From positions 22,438,477 through 22,502,476 of the forward strand of contig NC_079422.1 of the NCBI RefSeq assembly GCF_026213295.1: a DNA stretch of 64,000 nucleotides. Reading direction: 5' to 3'. This document shows, one piece after another, positions 30,116 to 64,000 of this stretch. Each line of letters starts with the position of its first letter. Position 1 is the first letter of the stretch. A model generated the notes under the pieces. That model saw nothing but the letters and a program-made list of their open reading frames with translations, made no database searches and had not been told where the DNA came from. The stretch is from Gadus chalcogrammus. Taxonomy: Eukaryota > Chordata > Actinopteri > Gadiformes > Gadidae. A program made the translations under genes and the position numbers.

Positions 30116-30217
30116 GTAATCAACGATCATCACCATGTTGTGTTGTGGACTGCCCTCACCGTTCAGCAACATCTCCAACTGCTGCGTCCCAAGTGCTGAA
30201 GATTTGACTTTGTGCTG

Positions 30218-30364
30218 AATAAACGTCTGTAAATTACTTGAATTTTATGATGAATCTAAACAAAACGAAAACATTTTTTTGTATGCCTGTTATGAAGTAG
30301 TAAATTATATGTAGGTACTCTATTTTTTGTCTTTTACCCCAATTGTAATTTAATGTGGAATAAA
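30218..30364 (+). promoter_or_regulatory. Candidate polyadenylation signals of ankrd34a
   Basis: AATAAACGTC occurs twice (AATAAA at 30218-30223 and 30359-30364), 2.5-2.7 kb after the stop. They converge with the iqgap3 signal on the minus strand. Confidence 0.4.
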
Positions 30365-30793
30365 CGTCCATGTTCAGATGTATCAAACCAAAGCCTTGTC
30401 TTACTTTCTGTTGCGTTAAATACTTACATTGTTAGCACTTTCTTAATACTTTAGAAAGTAATACTAACCTGACATAGTCGTTAACCCTGAACCTGACCAT
30501 AAATACTAACCTTAATACTAAATACTTAACCCAAATATTAATACTAGCCTGTAGAACACATAAATAATATTGGCGGATAATCTTGCATTGTGTTTATTCG
30601 TATTGTAAGCTTCTAGCATGGATATTTATAAGAATCAGGCACAATGCGCCATTCGCCACCTAGTGGAGATAGTGCTTACATAAAGAGAAATTAATTCTTA
30701 CAAAACTAGTGTAATTTACACTAAAGCAGACTCAATCTTACCTGGCAAATGTGTTTCATAAAAACACACTCAAGCACATTTTAGTTTGAAATA

Positions 30794-30799
30794 TTTATT
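30794..30799 (-). promoter_or_regulatory. Probable polyadenylation signal of iqgap3
   Basis: Minus-strand AATAAA 518 bp downstream of the iqgap3 stop codon. Confidence 0.5.
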
Positions 30800-31316
30800 G
30801 CTGTAAAAAACGTGAAACATTCCATTACAAAAAGTGTAAAAGTGTTATTTTAGTAATAAAGTGTTAAATGCTGAAGCTTTGTCATGAACATGTTCCCTTA
30901 TACTGTACTTTAAAAATACATCAAATATGAAAGACAAAACATGGGGGTTCAGTGAAGAAGGTAAACTGGGGACAGAACATATTTACAGAAGACAGAAAAA
31001 TATAAACAGAGAAAGAATTCTTTGGTCATCTGTGATTATCACAATAATATGACATCATCAGATCAAGAAAAAGGACTACAGAAGACTGTAGATCAATTAT
31101 CAATAATAGTGTCGATAGAGAATGAATTATACTGAAAATGAATGATTAATAATACTCGAGATAAATTGTGTGCATGACCGATAATGATAATAGTGTGATT
31201 TGTTATTATTAGTGTGATTTATAACAAATTTTCTAATAGGATTCAGATAGTAGTAAAGGAGTGTTTGTACGAATCCCTGAAAACAACTATGGTATGAATA
31301 CATTAATACGATGAGT

Positions 31317-54056
<22,740 letters not shown>

Positions 54057-54430
54057 TTAGCCACTGCTAGCGAGCTACAAGCTGAACGAATACGTTTGTT
54101 TTAAGTTGAGTAAAGTATTAAATATATGATATAAACGATAACAATCTAGTTCCTTTGCGGGAAAATAATACGTCATGCAACAGTCAATGAAATTAGGAAC
54201 CTATAATGACTAATAAGCGGATCCGAGCAACTCTCCGACATCTCTCGACATGTTTACCGTCTGGGTTTGAAAAGACCCGCCGACACCTGATTGGATAGAG
54301 AACCGGAGACTACGCCCACTGTGATGCGCAAAATCTTATTGGCTAGAGTACAAGGTCCTCCCACTGTTCTGCGCAAAACAATGGTTGCGCAAAAACCTAC
54401 GTCGCCAACGTAACGTGACAGCAAGTCCAG
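54057..54430 (-). promoter_or_regulatory. iqgap3 5' flank with CCAAT boxes and a CHR-like motif
   Basis: On the minus strand, CCAAT occurs at 54338-54342 and 54290-54294, followed by TTCAAA at 54266-54271, about 210 bp before the ATG. CCAAT plus CHR is the usual layout of G2/M genes, which fits the known cell-cycle expression of IQGAP3 in mammals. The motifs are short, so this is suggestive only. Confidence 0.4.
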
Positions 54431-54688
54431 GGAGCGTTCCATGGTTCTTGAAGTGCACTTTTTGTTCAGTTTTTCTTACATTTTATAAAAAACAAATTGG
54501 AACCAATTTTTTTTTTTTTACCTTAAAAGGGATGTCCATCAAATTTTGTAATCCCTTTCCAGCAGTTTTTCCAGCAGTTTGCATTACTAATACTGTTTGG
54601 ATTGCTTGCATGGGAAATGTGTAGGTGCTTATGTGATACTGGTAGAAGATCTATCTCTCTTCACTCCAAACAGATCTGTCTCCCCACC

Positions 54689-54883
<195 letters not shown>

Positions 54884-54944
54884 CCTCTGTTTCTCTCTTA
54901 CTCAATACATTTACAAACATATGAATAATAAATAAAAACATAAA

Positions 54945-55700
54945 AAAGTATCTCTGACAGCGGAGGGTACTAGTGACTGGTATCTCTAACAGAGGGTACT
55001 AGTGACTGGTATCTCTAACAGTAGTGTAGAGGGTGGTAGTGACTGGTATCTCTAACAGTAGGGTATAGGGTGGTAGTGACTGGTATCTCTAACAGTAGTG
55101 TAGAGGGTGGTAGTGACTGGTATCTCTAACAGTAGTGTAGAGGGTGGTAGTGACTGGTATTTCTAACAGTAGGGTAGAGGGTGGTAGTGACTGGTATCTC
55201 TAACAGAGGGTGGTAGTGACTGGTATCTCTAACAGTAGTGTAGAGGGTGGTAGTGACTGGTATCTCTAACAGTAGTGTAGAGGGTGGTAGTGACTGGTAT
55301 CTCTAACAGTAGTGTATAGGGTGGTAGTGACTGGTATCTCTAACAGAGGGTGGTAGTGACTGGTATCTCTAACAGAGGGTGGTAGTGACTGGTATCTCTA
55401 ACAGAGGGTGGTAGTGACTGGTATCTCTAACAGTAGTGTATAAGGAGGTAGTGACTGGTATCTCTAACAGAGGGTGGTAGTGACTGGTATCTCTAACAGT
55501 AGGGTATAGGGTGGTAGTGACTGGTATCTCTAACAGTAGGGTATAGGGTGGTAGTGACTGGTATCTCTAACAGTAGGGTATAGGGTGGTAGTGACTGGTA
55601 TCTCTAACAGTAGGGTATAGGGTGGTAGTCACTGGTATCTCTAACAGAGGGTGGTAGTGACTGGTATCTCTAACAGAGGGTGGTAGTGACTAGTATCTCT
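54945..55700. repeat. 25/37-bp minisatellite upstream of iqgap3
   Basis: About 23 units of GTAGTGACTGGTATCTCTAA plus CAGAGGGTG, with an optional 12-bp TAGTGTAGAGGG-like insert. Confidence 0.97.
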
Positions 55701-55984
55701 AATGATGGAGCGCTTTTCAGACCAGCGGCCACTCAAAGCGTGTTTCCTCGTACTAGTCCTAGGAACTAGTCCTAAAAACGGATCAATTATTATTATTATC
55801 AGTCCAGTTTGTGTTCATCACCTCCAGCCACATGATTGGTCGAAAACAACTACGACGCCAAGCATGTGCAAAGCCCCTCTTCCCCCAGATGCAACCCCTC
55901 AAGCAGTACACACTGGTATCTCTAACAAAGTAGAGCGGTATTGACTATTATCTCTAACGATGGTGTAGAGTACTGCTGTTACTA

Positions 55985-56445
55985 CTACTCCCCTTCAACG
56001 AGCACTCATAACGCCTCGATGAGCACTCTCCATTGCATCCAGTCCCTGGCATCATGTTTGGCCTCTCCCCATGATAGTGTCCTCTGTTCCAGCTCTTGTG
56101 TCACAGTTCTGCGGCAGGTGGTTTTTTGGTGTTTCCTTTTGCCTGGTGGTGTCCATCTTAAGGCGACCTTTGTGACGCGGTCCTGCTGCACCCTCCACAC
56201 ATGTCCTCGCCATCTCAGGCGTGACGTCTGTGCGTAATCTCCGTGGTGATGCTCCGGCTTCCCGCTTCCTTGTACAGGTCATGGTTGGACGTCTTATTAG
56301 ACCAAAGGATCTGGCGTATTCGTCGGAGGCGTCCATTATGGAACACTTCCATGCTGCTCCTGTCTGTTTTGACAACTCGCCAGCTCTCTGAACCATAGAG
56401 CAGAACAGACTCTACATTGCTGTTGTCTAGGAGCTGCTTCATTTT
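55985..56445 (-). mobile_element. LINE (non-LTR retrotransposon) reverse-transcriptase tail, decayed
   Basis: Minus-strand translation in two frames gives LLYGSESWRVVKTDRSSMEV, then RLRRIRQILWSNKTSNHDLY and a Trp/Arg/Lys-rich tail (RTVTQELEQRTLSWGEA, DARDWMQWRVLIEAL). This is the typical C-terminal region of LINE ORF2 after the RT domain. A frame shift near 56200-56230 and lack of the rest mark it as dead. Confidence 0.8.
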
Positions 56446-56887
56446 AAGGCTGTGTGGTTTGGTGTAGAGTGGGTGACTGGTTTTTAATGATGGTGTTCGA
56501 TGCTCTGCTCACCTCATTATCAAGTTATTATTGAACCGCCTTTCTCACACTGTTGTCACATCCTGCTCCCCCTCCTCCCCCCTCCTCCTCCCCCATCCGC
56601 CCTCACTATTGTTGGTGTGTTTCGAACATATGACGCCTGCACCAATTAAAACTGTCGCAGGTCAAGTGAGTCAGAGGCCGCCAGTTCCTCCCGTAACATA
56701 TCGATCTTTCATTAATTTGATCAATTTAATGGGATCCTTTGGAATTATTATAATTAATCATTATTAAATAAGTATCTATTATTTTATGAATTACTACTGT
56801 ATTCTTCGTTGTTTTTTATTCGTAATTCAACTGAGACATAATCTATTGCTTTGAGCAATATATTTAGGTAAAGCCATTAGTAGGAAT

Positions 56888-56938
56888 AGTGTGTGTGTTT
56901 GTGTGTGTGTGTGTGTGCGTGTGTTGGTGGGTGTGTGT

Positions 56939-56993
<55 letters not shown>

Positions 56994-57012
56994 CGTGTGT
57001 GTGCGTGCGCGC

Positions 57013-57044
<32 letters not shown>

Positions 57045-57078
57045 GTGTGCGTGTGTGTGTCTGTGCGCGTGTGTCTGT
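56888..57078. repeat. GT microsatellite
   Basis: Interrupted GT run of about 190 bp in the iqgap3-gnrhr interval. Confidence 0.95.
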
Positions 57079-57099
57079 GGATGGTTCTTGCTTTCTTTG

Positions 57100-58453
57100 C
57101 CTTCTAACTGACCAACAATCTTATCTCTTCCACCTTCTGTTTACTTCGCTTTTCATGTGTCTACCTGTCTGTTTTCTCTCTGTCGTGTACCTGTGTGTCT
57201 GTCTGATTGTCTGTCTGTCTACCACGGTCTGTAAGCCTGTGTTTGGAGTTAGGTAGGATTGTGGTTAGGGAACCAATCTAGGGACACATGTCAGCATAAT
57301 CTATAAATACTTTAATGCAATGCATTACCCCCTGATGTTGGTCTCCTTTTAGCCTGCTACCACTACCCCCTTCTATGTAGCCTAGATGTATGTAAACATC
57401 ATTTACATAGTCTATCATTTATAGACCATCCATGGGGATGGTCATTGTTGCCTTCAGTCAATGAAAAAGTAGCATATATCAAAGTAGCAGCAAGAAATCA
57501 GCAGCAGGATATTAGCGTTACATTATGTCATTAAGTATAATGAGGGTAGACTTATCATAGCACCTACAGAATGCAACCATAGCAACTCATGGGATTTTAT
57601 TAGATCATTCACCTGCTGCCCGCACCGTGACGCACCGATCACTACGTCATCCAGCGAGATTCTATAAATTGCATATCGTCCACAAACTGTTTCCCTAACT
57701 CTGATGTCCGAGTAGTGGACGGCGCATGCGGGTCTCAGCTCCAATCATAATTTTTCTAATATCCTATCGCTGATGTAGCGGAGGTGGTTTCCCCGGTAAC
57801 CCGCATACTCAGCACCCGCAGCCCGGGACAGCTCCCTCCTCACAGAACAGCTGGATACAGAAACTAACAGCAGGATAGAGGTACAAACAGCTGGATGCCG
57901 AGACAAAGAAGATAGTCACGGCACGGCGTTCAAGGGAAAAGGCATGTCGACTTCATCCCGTAACACGTCGCAACTATGAATGTTGCCGAAGTGCGGTCTT
58001 ATTTTAAGACGGGAGCAAAGATTTAGAAGGTGAGAAATTCTCCCAATATCGAACAACCCATCCCGCTCTCTCGACTCCCGCTCTATCTCTAATCTTTCCA
58101 TCTAGCCATCCATCGATCTGCATCTGCATTCACTTTTCGACACTTTCACGTGTCGAGTAAAACGTGGTTAACGTTTCTATCCGTGACACATTCCTTGCGG
58201 CAGTAACGTTGCTAAGATTGGTGTCTGCGTCGTGTTGCTGAATAAGGTGTCCCTTGATTCTGTTGTAGGTTATCATAGTGATTACTTTTTTCATAAGATC
58301 AGCTACAGGTATTACGTGTTACTACAATCTGGTACTGGATGGTACTAGTATGATGTTAAATATATTGTGTGATAATAGTAACCAGTAGAAGATGGTGCTA
58401 GAATGCTGATGAATATTTAATGTCAACGATGTGGAATGTGTTGCGTTTTTCAG
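57100..58453 (+). other. gnrhr upstream region
   Basis: No coding signal. GC-richer sequence at 57770-57960 (AGCCCGGGACAGCTCCC) may hold the promoter or leader exon. The ATG is immediately preceded by TTTTTCAG, so at least one 5' UTR intron is likely. Confidence 0.4.
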
Positions 58454-59730
58454 ATGGATTCAGAACAGTCGGTGAACTCCTCCCACCCGTCCCCTCCGGC
58501 TGAATGGGCCACGCCCACCTTCACCCGCGCTGCCCAGGTCAGGGTCGGCGCCACGTTTGTCCTCTTCGTCTTCGCCGCCTGCAGCAACCTGGCCCTGTTG
58601 ATCAGCGTGTGGCGGGGCCGCGGCCGACGCTTGGCCTCCCACCTGCGCCCGCTCATCATGAGCCTGGCGTCGGCGGACCTGATGATGACCTTCGTGGTGA
58701 TGCCGCTGGACGCCGTGTGGAACGTGACGGTGCAGTGGCGTGGCGGCGACGTGCTGTGCCGGCTGCTGTCCTTCCTCAAGCTGTTCGCCATGCAGTCGTC
58801 CGCCTCCATCCTCGTGGTCATCAGCCTGGACCGCCAGCACGCCATCCTACACCCCCTGGACTCGCTCAGTGCCCACCACCGCAACCGGCGCATGCTGGGC
58901 CTGGCCTGGAGCCTGAGCTTACTGCTGGCCTCACCACAGGTAACAACAGATAACACACGGGTAGCACCAGGTGACAGCACAGGTAACATACTGTTAACAT
59001 TACAGATAACAACACAGGTAACATACTGTTAACATTACAGATAACAGCACAGGTAACATACTGTTAACATTACAGATAACAACACAGGTAACATACTGTT
59101 AACATTACAGATAACAGCACAGGTAACATACTGTTAACATTACAAATAACAACACAGGTAACATACTGTTAACATTACAGATAACAGCACAGGTAACATA
59201 CTGTTAACATTACAGATAACAGCACAGGTAACATACTGTTAACATTACAAATAACAACACAGGTAACATACTGTTAACATTACAGATAACAGTACAGGCA
59301 ACATACTGTTAGCATTACAGATAACAGCACAGGCCACACTACAGGTTATCCTCGAGGGAACATCTATGTAACACCTCAGGTAACACCTCAGGTCCTACTG
59401 CAGGTGACACTACAGGTTACACTACGGGTGGCACTTGTAACACCAGACGATACTTCAGTTAACAAACAGATTACACCAGAGATAACAATACAAGTCATCC
59501 CAGGTGGAACTTCAATACAGCTAACGCTACGGGAAACACCAGGTGATACCATATAACAGTAAGCTACAGGTAAGCCTATTGTTCTACTGGTGGTCTGTTT
59601 ACACAGTAGTGCTGTTACTGCAGACACAGTGTTGGACACGACTGTTATTGCAACACTGTTGTTCTGATAGTTTACTCTTGTAACTTGTCAAACAACATCA
59701 TGCCAACCGTTAATTAACTTTTAGGGATAG

Positions 59731-59811
<81 letters not shown>

Positions 59812-60470
59812 TGTGTTTGTGTGTGTGAAGGTAAATTAAAATCCCTAGAAGAATGTGCTTTTCTCATGGGACTAAAGATTTGATGTTTGTACACCTCCTG
59901 TTGCTAGCTCCAGCTTATACCAGCACTGTGCTTTAATGTTAGATGTGAACAATGCTAGGAATGCAGTTTAAAGGAAAGAGAAGTAGTAGAGAAGTAATAG
60001 AAAAAATGTGACTTCTCTTTTAAAGTATTTGAATACATAGTTACTGTAGAGCGAAAGAAAGACAACTTTGTTAGAGGCTAACATGGCATGTCTTGTGATA
60101 TTAGATTTATAACATATTAGAGCTATATAACGTGTTATGTGATACTGAATCTATGACATTTTATGTGATGATAGAGAGGGTAGTGAAATTTGAACTTTAA
60201 GACCATGAAACGTTTGGTCCTCCAGCTGTTTATATTCGGGGCGCTGAAGGCTGAAGGAGTGGACTTCACGCAGTGTGTTACACACGGCAGCTTCCCCCGG
60301 CGTTGGCAGGAGACCCTCTACAACATGTTCCACTTCGTTACGCTCTACGTCGTCCCCCTGTTGGTCATGGCCTGCTGCTACTCCCGAATTCTCCTCCACA
60401 TCAACCGCCAGCACCAGCAGAACAAGGGTAGCGCACGCAAGCACACGCACGCACACACACACACACACAT

Positions 60471-60530
<60 letters not shown>

Positions 60531-61404
60531 ACAGAGATACACAGACACTCACACACACTCACACACACGCACACACAATCACAATCACACACACACAATC
60601 ACACAGATACACAGACGGTCACACACACTCACACACACGCACACACAATCACAATCACACGCACACAATCACACAGATGCACAGACACTCACACAAACAC
60701 GTACTCACACACACGCACAATGACATGAACACACACACACTGAAATGCTGAAGGGGGTAACATTTTGGTAATGTTTGGTAATGTTTAGTTAAATTATCAT
60801 AATTATGGGTAAATATTGGTAATGAATGGGTAATGTATGGGTAATGTAACAGTCATGTTTGGTAACATATGATAATAATTGGTTAGGCCGGGGTAATGCA
60901 TGGTAACAACGGTAATGATGGTGACCGTAAGGGTATGCGTGGTAATGTGCAGCACCATATGGTAATGTGTGGTCCTAAATAAGTATGTTGTTTGCGTCGG
61001 CAGCCGGAGAGTCATACCTGAGGCGCAGCGGAACAGACATGATCCCCAAGGCTCGCATGAAGACCCTGAAGATGACCATCATCATCGTGATGACCTTCAT
61101 CGTGTGCTGGACTCCGTACTACCTGCTGGGCATCTGGTACTGGTTCCAGCCCCAGATGCTGGCGGTGACACCCGAGTACGTCCACCACGGCCTGTTTGTG
61201 TTCGGGAACCTCAACACCTGCTGCGACCCCATCATCTACGGCTTCTACACGCCCTCCTTCAGGGCCGACCTGAGCGCCTGCTGCTGCTGCCCCGCCCCCA
61301 GCGCCGCCGGGGCCTCCCCCAGGTCTCTGGACCGCCTCTCCGCCCGACAGCAACCCCACAGCGGGGAGCCCGACTCGGACCCAGCCAGCGCCCACCACAC
61401 ATAG
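58454..61404 (+). CDS. gnrhr2: Gonadotropin-releasing hormone receptor, type II-like
   Basis: Seven-transmembrane class A receptor, normally coupled to Gq/11, that binds GnRH peptides. Three exons: 58454-58939, 60226-60427 and 61004-61404, giving 362 residues. This three-exon structure is standard for the family. Features seen are glycosylation sites at N8 (NSS) and N90 (NVT), TM1 from about 31, Asp75 in TM2, Cys102 and Cys179 for the extracellular disulfide, and D126-R127-Q128 at the end of TM3 (SLDRQHAILHPLD). Others are VDFTQCVTHGSF in ECL2, LRRSGTDMIPKARMKTLKMT in loop 3, CWTPYYLLGIWYWF in TM6 and NLNTCCDPIIYGF in TM7. The cytoplasmic tail of about 50 residues, Cys-rich then Ser-rich, is absent from mammalian type I receptors. 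The alternative upstream in-frame ATG at 58436 lies before the acceptor, so I use 58454. Confidence 0.94.
58937..59335 (+). repeat. 35-bp array starting at the gnrhr exon 1 donor
   Basis: About ten units of ACACAGGTAACATACTGTTA plus ACATTACAGATAACA. The exon ends CACCACAG followed by gtaacaacag, so each unit repeats CACAG|GTAACA. Confidence 0.93.
59336..59730. other. Middle of gnrhr intron 1
   Basis: More diverged CAGGTAACACC/CAGGTGACAC repeats to about 59570, then unique sequence. Confidence 0.5.
59731..59828. repeat. GT microsatellite in gnrhr intron 1
   Basis: About 46 GT units with two interruptions. Confidence 0.97.
60440..60745. repeat. CA-rich microsatellite in gnrhr intron 2
   Basis: Pure and interrupted CA runs with ACACAATCACA and CACAGATACACAGAC variants. 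They start about 13 bp after the exon 2 donor. Confidence 0.95.
60760..60985. repeat. GGTAATGTNTGGTAA repeats in gnrhr intron 2
   Basis: About fifteen degenerate 14-18 bp units up to near the exon 3 acceptor. Confidence 0.7.
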
Positions 61405-62610
61405 GGCTGCTGGGGCGGGGGGGCGACACGCTCGCGTCCTCCTCTTCGTCTCCCTTCAGAGGCATGGCGACCACCGAGGGTGCGTTTCGTTTTTTTTTTT
61501 TTTATACCCCCAATGCTCGATGGGAGACGTGGTCGCCCGAGCGCGGGGGCACCAGCAGTAGCACGACACAGCGGGCCGTGAAGGATCAGGGCCGGCTGGG
61601 TCTGAGGAGTCATCGTTAAAGGGAACATGGGCTGTGGATGATCCGGCCAATCAAAAGCGAGTCAGACGATATCAGGTGGGTCAGTGTCTGATGATGAAGT
61701 CGTAAGAATGGTTATCACACTTCCTGTTAGTACGCTGATGTATCCTCGGTCCCTGAGACGATTCAAACTCCTATTGAGATTCTTGTTGAGCCGTTGATCA
61801 TTGGGACGATGGAGATCGAGGAAAACATCCGGGGTTTTAGCAGGAAGTAGAAACACAAAGTAGGTGGTCTATTTGACCAGACAGGCATCCTGATCACTAG
61901 ATGAACTCAAACCCAATTACCCTTATACTGTTCTACCTCTAATGAACCTGTAAACACACCTGCAGCAGAATGTATATGAATTATGATGTCCAAAATATAC
62001 CCTAATGTCCTGTCTCTGCATTCACTGTCTAACCCCATAGCTGTTCCTTAATGAACTGTCTCCGTAGTTACTGTCCAACCCCATACCTGCCCCTTAACGG
62101 TCCAGCGGTAAGGTTGAGGGTATAAGAGGGTTAGGGATAAGGGTAAGGGGTAAGTGTAATGGTGGGAGTTTGGATTAAACCAAAGGCTCTGAGGTTTGTT
62201 TTATTATGCTTTGAATAACAGTGCAAGTATACAACAAAACGTCGATTTGCCAATTGCTAAACTTCATCTGGAAGGGGGGCAATAAGAAATTATCATCCCT
62301 GCTCTTTAAAGGCACATTTCAACTTTAATTTCAACCTTCATGGTATTAAGTGGCCTCTTGGTTACCCTGTATCTTCTGCGGTCCACTAGTGAATATGAGC
62401 AGTAGGAAGGGTTGGACAGGGTTAGGGTGAGGGTGAGCCCAACCCTTTCAGGCTGCCGTTTGTGTTTTGTATTTCCACAGAATATCAGATTCTTCATGTG
62501 AATAAATATCAGATTAGCCAGCAATACCTAAAACAAAGAGCTGTCCTTTCAGCGCTGTTGTTTGTTTTGATCTGTTTTTAACATCATGAGGAATCAAATA
62601 AAGATACATA
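61405..62610 (+). other. gnrhr 3' UTR and flank
   Basis: AATAAA occurs at 62501-62506 and 62597-62602. It also holds two units related to the decr1 intron 1 minisatellite (62008-62100) and GGGTTAG/GGGTAAG simple sequence near 62110-62160. Confidence 0.5.
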
Positions 62611-63600
62611 TATCCTGTTCATCGTTACATATGCATATATACAGTTATATATGTGTGCATGGCAGTAGTATATATGAACATACATATAGACCAATGATTT
62701 GTTGCATACCTCTCTCTATGGTATTTGCATGGGGGTGCATCAAAATGATTATAGTGAAGGTTGTTCAATTTACCCTGTAACACCCGTATTGTCATATCAA
62801 CACTGTGAACAGCTGTATTGATTTATTAGCCCTGTAAACACCTGTATTGATTGGTACTATTGAAGTCTATGCATTGATGAATATAATCTTTTAGAATTGA
62901 GATGTGTGTGGCACAGATGAACAAATCACATATTCCAGATATAACTATATTGAAAGATTATTATGATTATTATGTACCGTTCAGATATAACTACATTATG
63001 GAATGATTGTGTATGCCTCAGGGTCTCTTTGTAATAATAAAACTATATGATCACACAGGTCTATCCATCTTTGCTCCATAGAATTAGGTTGATCCCTGTC
63101 AAAAGGGCCACTCAGAGAACCTATTCCTGAGGAAAATAACATAAATATATGATGAGATGGGGTCACATCTCTTCTACTCCCTTCTTCCTTGGAACTGCTG
63201 CATATAACATGGCCGCACAGCAGGTCTGTGACACATATAGACCTGTGCAATGCTCATTTTCACAATGCCCTTGCATAACTTGGGGGAATATATTATTGAT
63301 TTTGTTTCCTCCTTTACAAATGTAGTCAACGTAGCTCAACAGTCAATGACGACAAACCTTGAGGAGGTTCCCTTTCTTCTTTAGGGGTCTAGTTTCCATG
63401 GTGACCTGTTGGCCTCTGATGTCGCTCTATAAATAGAATATGGGATAGATTTGGTATCTAAACAGGATCATGCTATCAGGGTCTAAAGTTGGTCTGTTAG
63501 TGTGTCTATATGAACTTCTGTCCTCCTGTCTGTCTGTCGGTTTGTTAGTGGGTCTAGCAAGGGAAAGGACAAGGAGTCAACTACATTGTTTTATTTGGTT
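62611..63600. other. Distal intergenic sequence
   Basis: AT-rich with no recognisable gene or transposon end. A minus-strand open frame at 62996-63250 has no family resemblance that I recognise. Confidence 0.35.
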
Positions 63601-63605
63601 TGCAG

Positions 63606-63746
63606 GTATCAGAACATCAGATGGAAGAACAGAGATCACCAGAAACACGTGGTGAACATGAAGAAGTCTAGAAGGACATCATGTGTTTTCTATCTGGGAG
63701 AGAGACAATACAGTCCGTTCATTTCAGATGTTAGGAGAAAAATATG
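63606..63746 (+). CDS. Possible terminal exon of an unrecognised gene
   Basis: TTTATTTGGTTTGCAG is a reasonable acceptor before 63606. The following frame reads YQNIRWKNRDHQKHVVNMKK and stays open to a stop near 63746. The peptide is basic and I do not recognise a family. It may equally be chance non-coding sequence. Confidence 0.15.
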
Positions 63747-64000
63747 AATCCATTTTTCTGATAATATACAAATTGTTTAGTATTATTTGCAATTGAATTA
63801 TTTCCGAAGCAAAACATCTGTGTCTGTGTCTGTGTCAATCAATCTTTGACTGACCCTAGTCTTCTTAAAACCATCTTAAAGCTTTGGGCAATCCTCCCAG
63901 TAATGTTTAAAGAAAAGAAGAAAGAGAAAATAATATTCATAACGTTAAAGCATTTTCTCCTTGGTCAGAGCCATGGATCAGTATATCATTCTACGTTTTC

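Noticed and set aside
58450..58989. Long antisense frames opposite gnrhr exon 1
   Set aside because: Shadows of the real receptor exon; their Arg/His-rich residues are complements of its codons.
62996..63250. Minus-strand frame of 84 codons near the right edge
   Set aside because: No family resemblance that I recognise, and no splice signals or neighbouring exons that fit.

Overview
This is a vertebrate nuclear window, most likely from a teleost fish. Genes are split into many short exons with GT-AG introns. The proteins are vertebrate families (tropomyosin, IQGAP3, a GnRH receptor with a C-terminal tail). The non-coding DNA is full of long CA and CT microsatellites, intronic minisatellites and short hAT-like elements. 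Repeat density this high suggests a gadiform (cod-like) fish, but that is an inference. Nothing bacterial, viral or CRISPR-like is present.

Eight protein genes can be read, and reading phase is kept across every intron. In order they are: purine nucleoside phosphorylase (plus strand, 5' end outside the window, 74-2982); decr1, mitochondrial 2,4-dienoyl-CoA reductase (minus, 4143-8750); pmvk, phosphomevalonate kinase (plus, 9336-11381); a 248-residue low-molecular-weight tropomyosin, closest to tpm3 (minus, 12322-17188); polr3gl, an RNA polymerase III subunit (minus, 18689-22699); ankrd34a (plus, one coding exon, 26145-27677); iqgap3 (minus, 38 coding exons, 31317-54056); and a type II-like GnRH receptor (plus, 58454-61404). 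Three pairs are convergent with closely facing polyadenylation signals (pnp/decr1, pmvk/tpm3, ankrd34a/iqgap3). Two are divergent (decr1/pmvk with only 585 bp between start codons, and iqgap3/gnrhr). From general knowledge, the human orthologues of pmvk, tpm3, polr3gl, ankrd34a, iqgap3 and GNRHR2 all lie at 1q21-q22, so this looks like a conserved block. The genes share no single pathway.

The most unusual signal is in the introns. Many tandem arrays start exactly at an exon boundary and use the splice site, often with a few exon bases, as part of the repeat unit. Examples occur in pnp, polr3gl, gnrhr and many iqgap3 introns. Each array therefore places 5 to about 30 look-alike donors or acceptors next to the real one. 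Older single-copy duplicates of exon ends lie in iqgap3 introns 1, 2 and 28. Elsewhere in iqgap3, GT dinucleotide repeats directly form the donor or abut the acceptor. One iqgap3 exon end (exon 27) encodes unusual residues exactly where it matches the neighbouring array.

Several non-autonomous DNA transposons can be delimited by terminal inverted repeats and 8-bp target duplications. They include two copies of one 421-bp hAT-like family, one carrying a nested 511-bp element. A decayed LINE reverse-transcriptase tail lies between iqgap3 and gnrhr.
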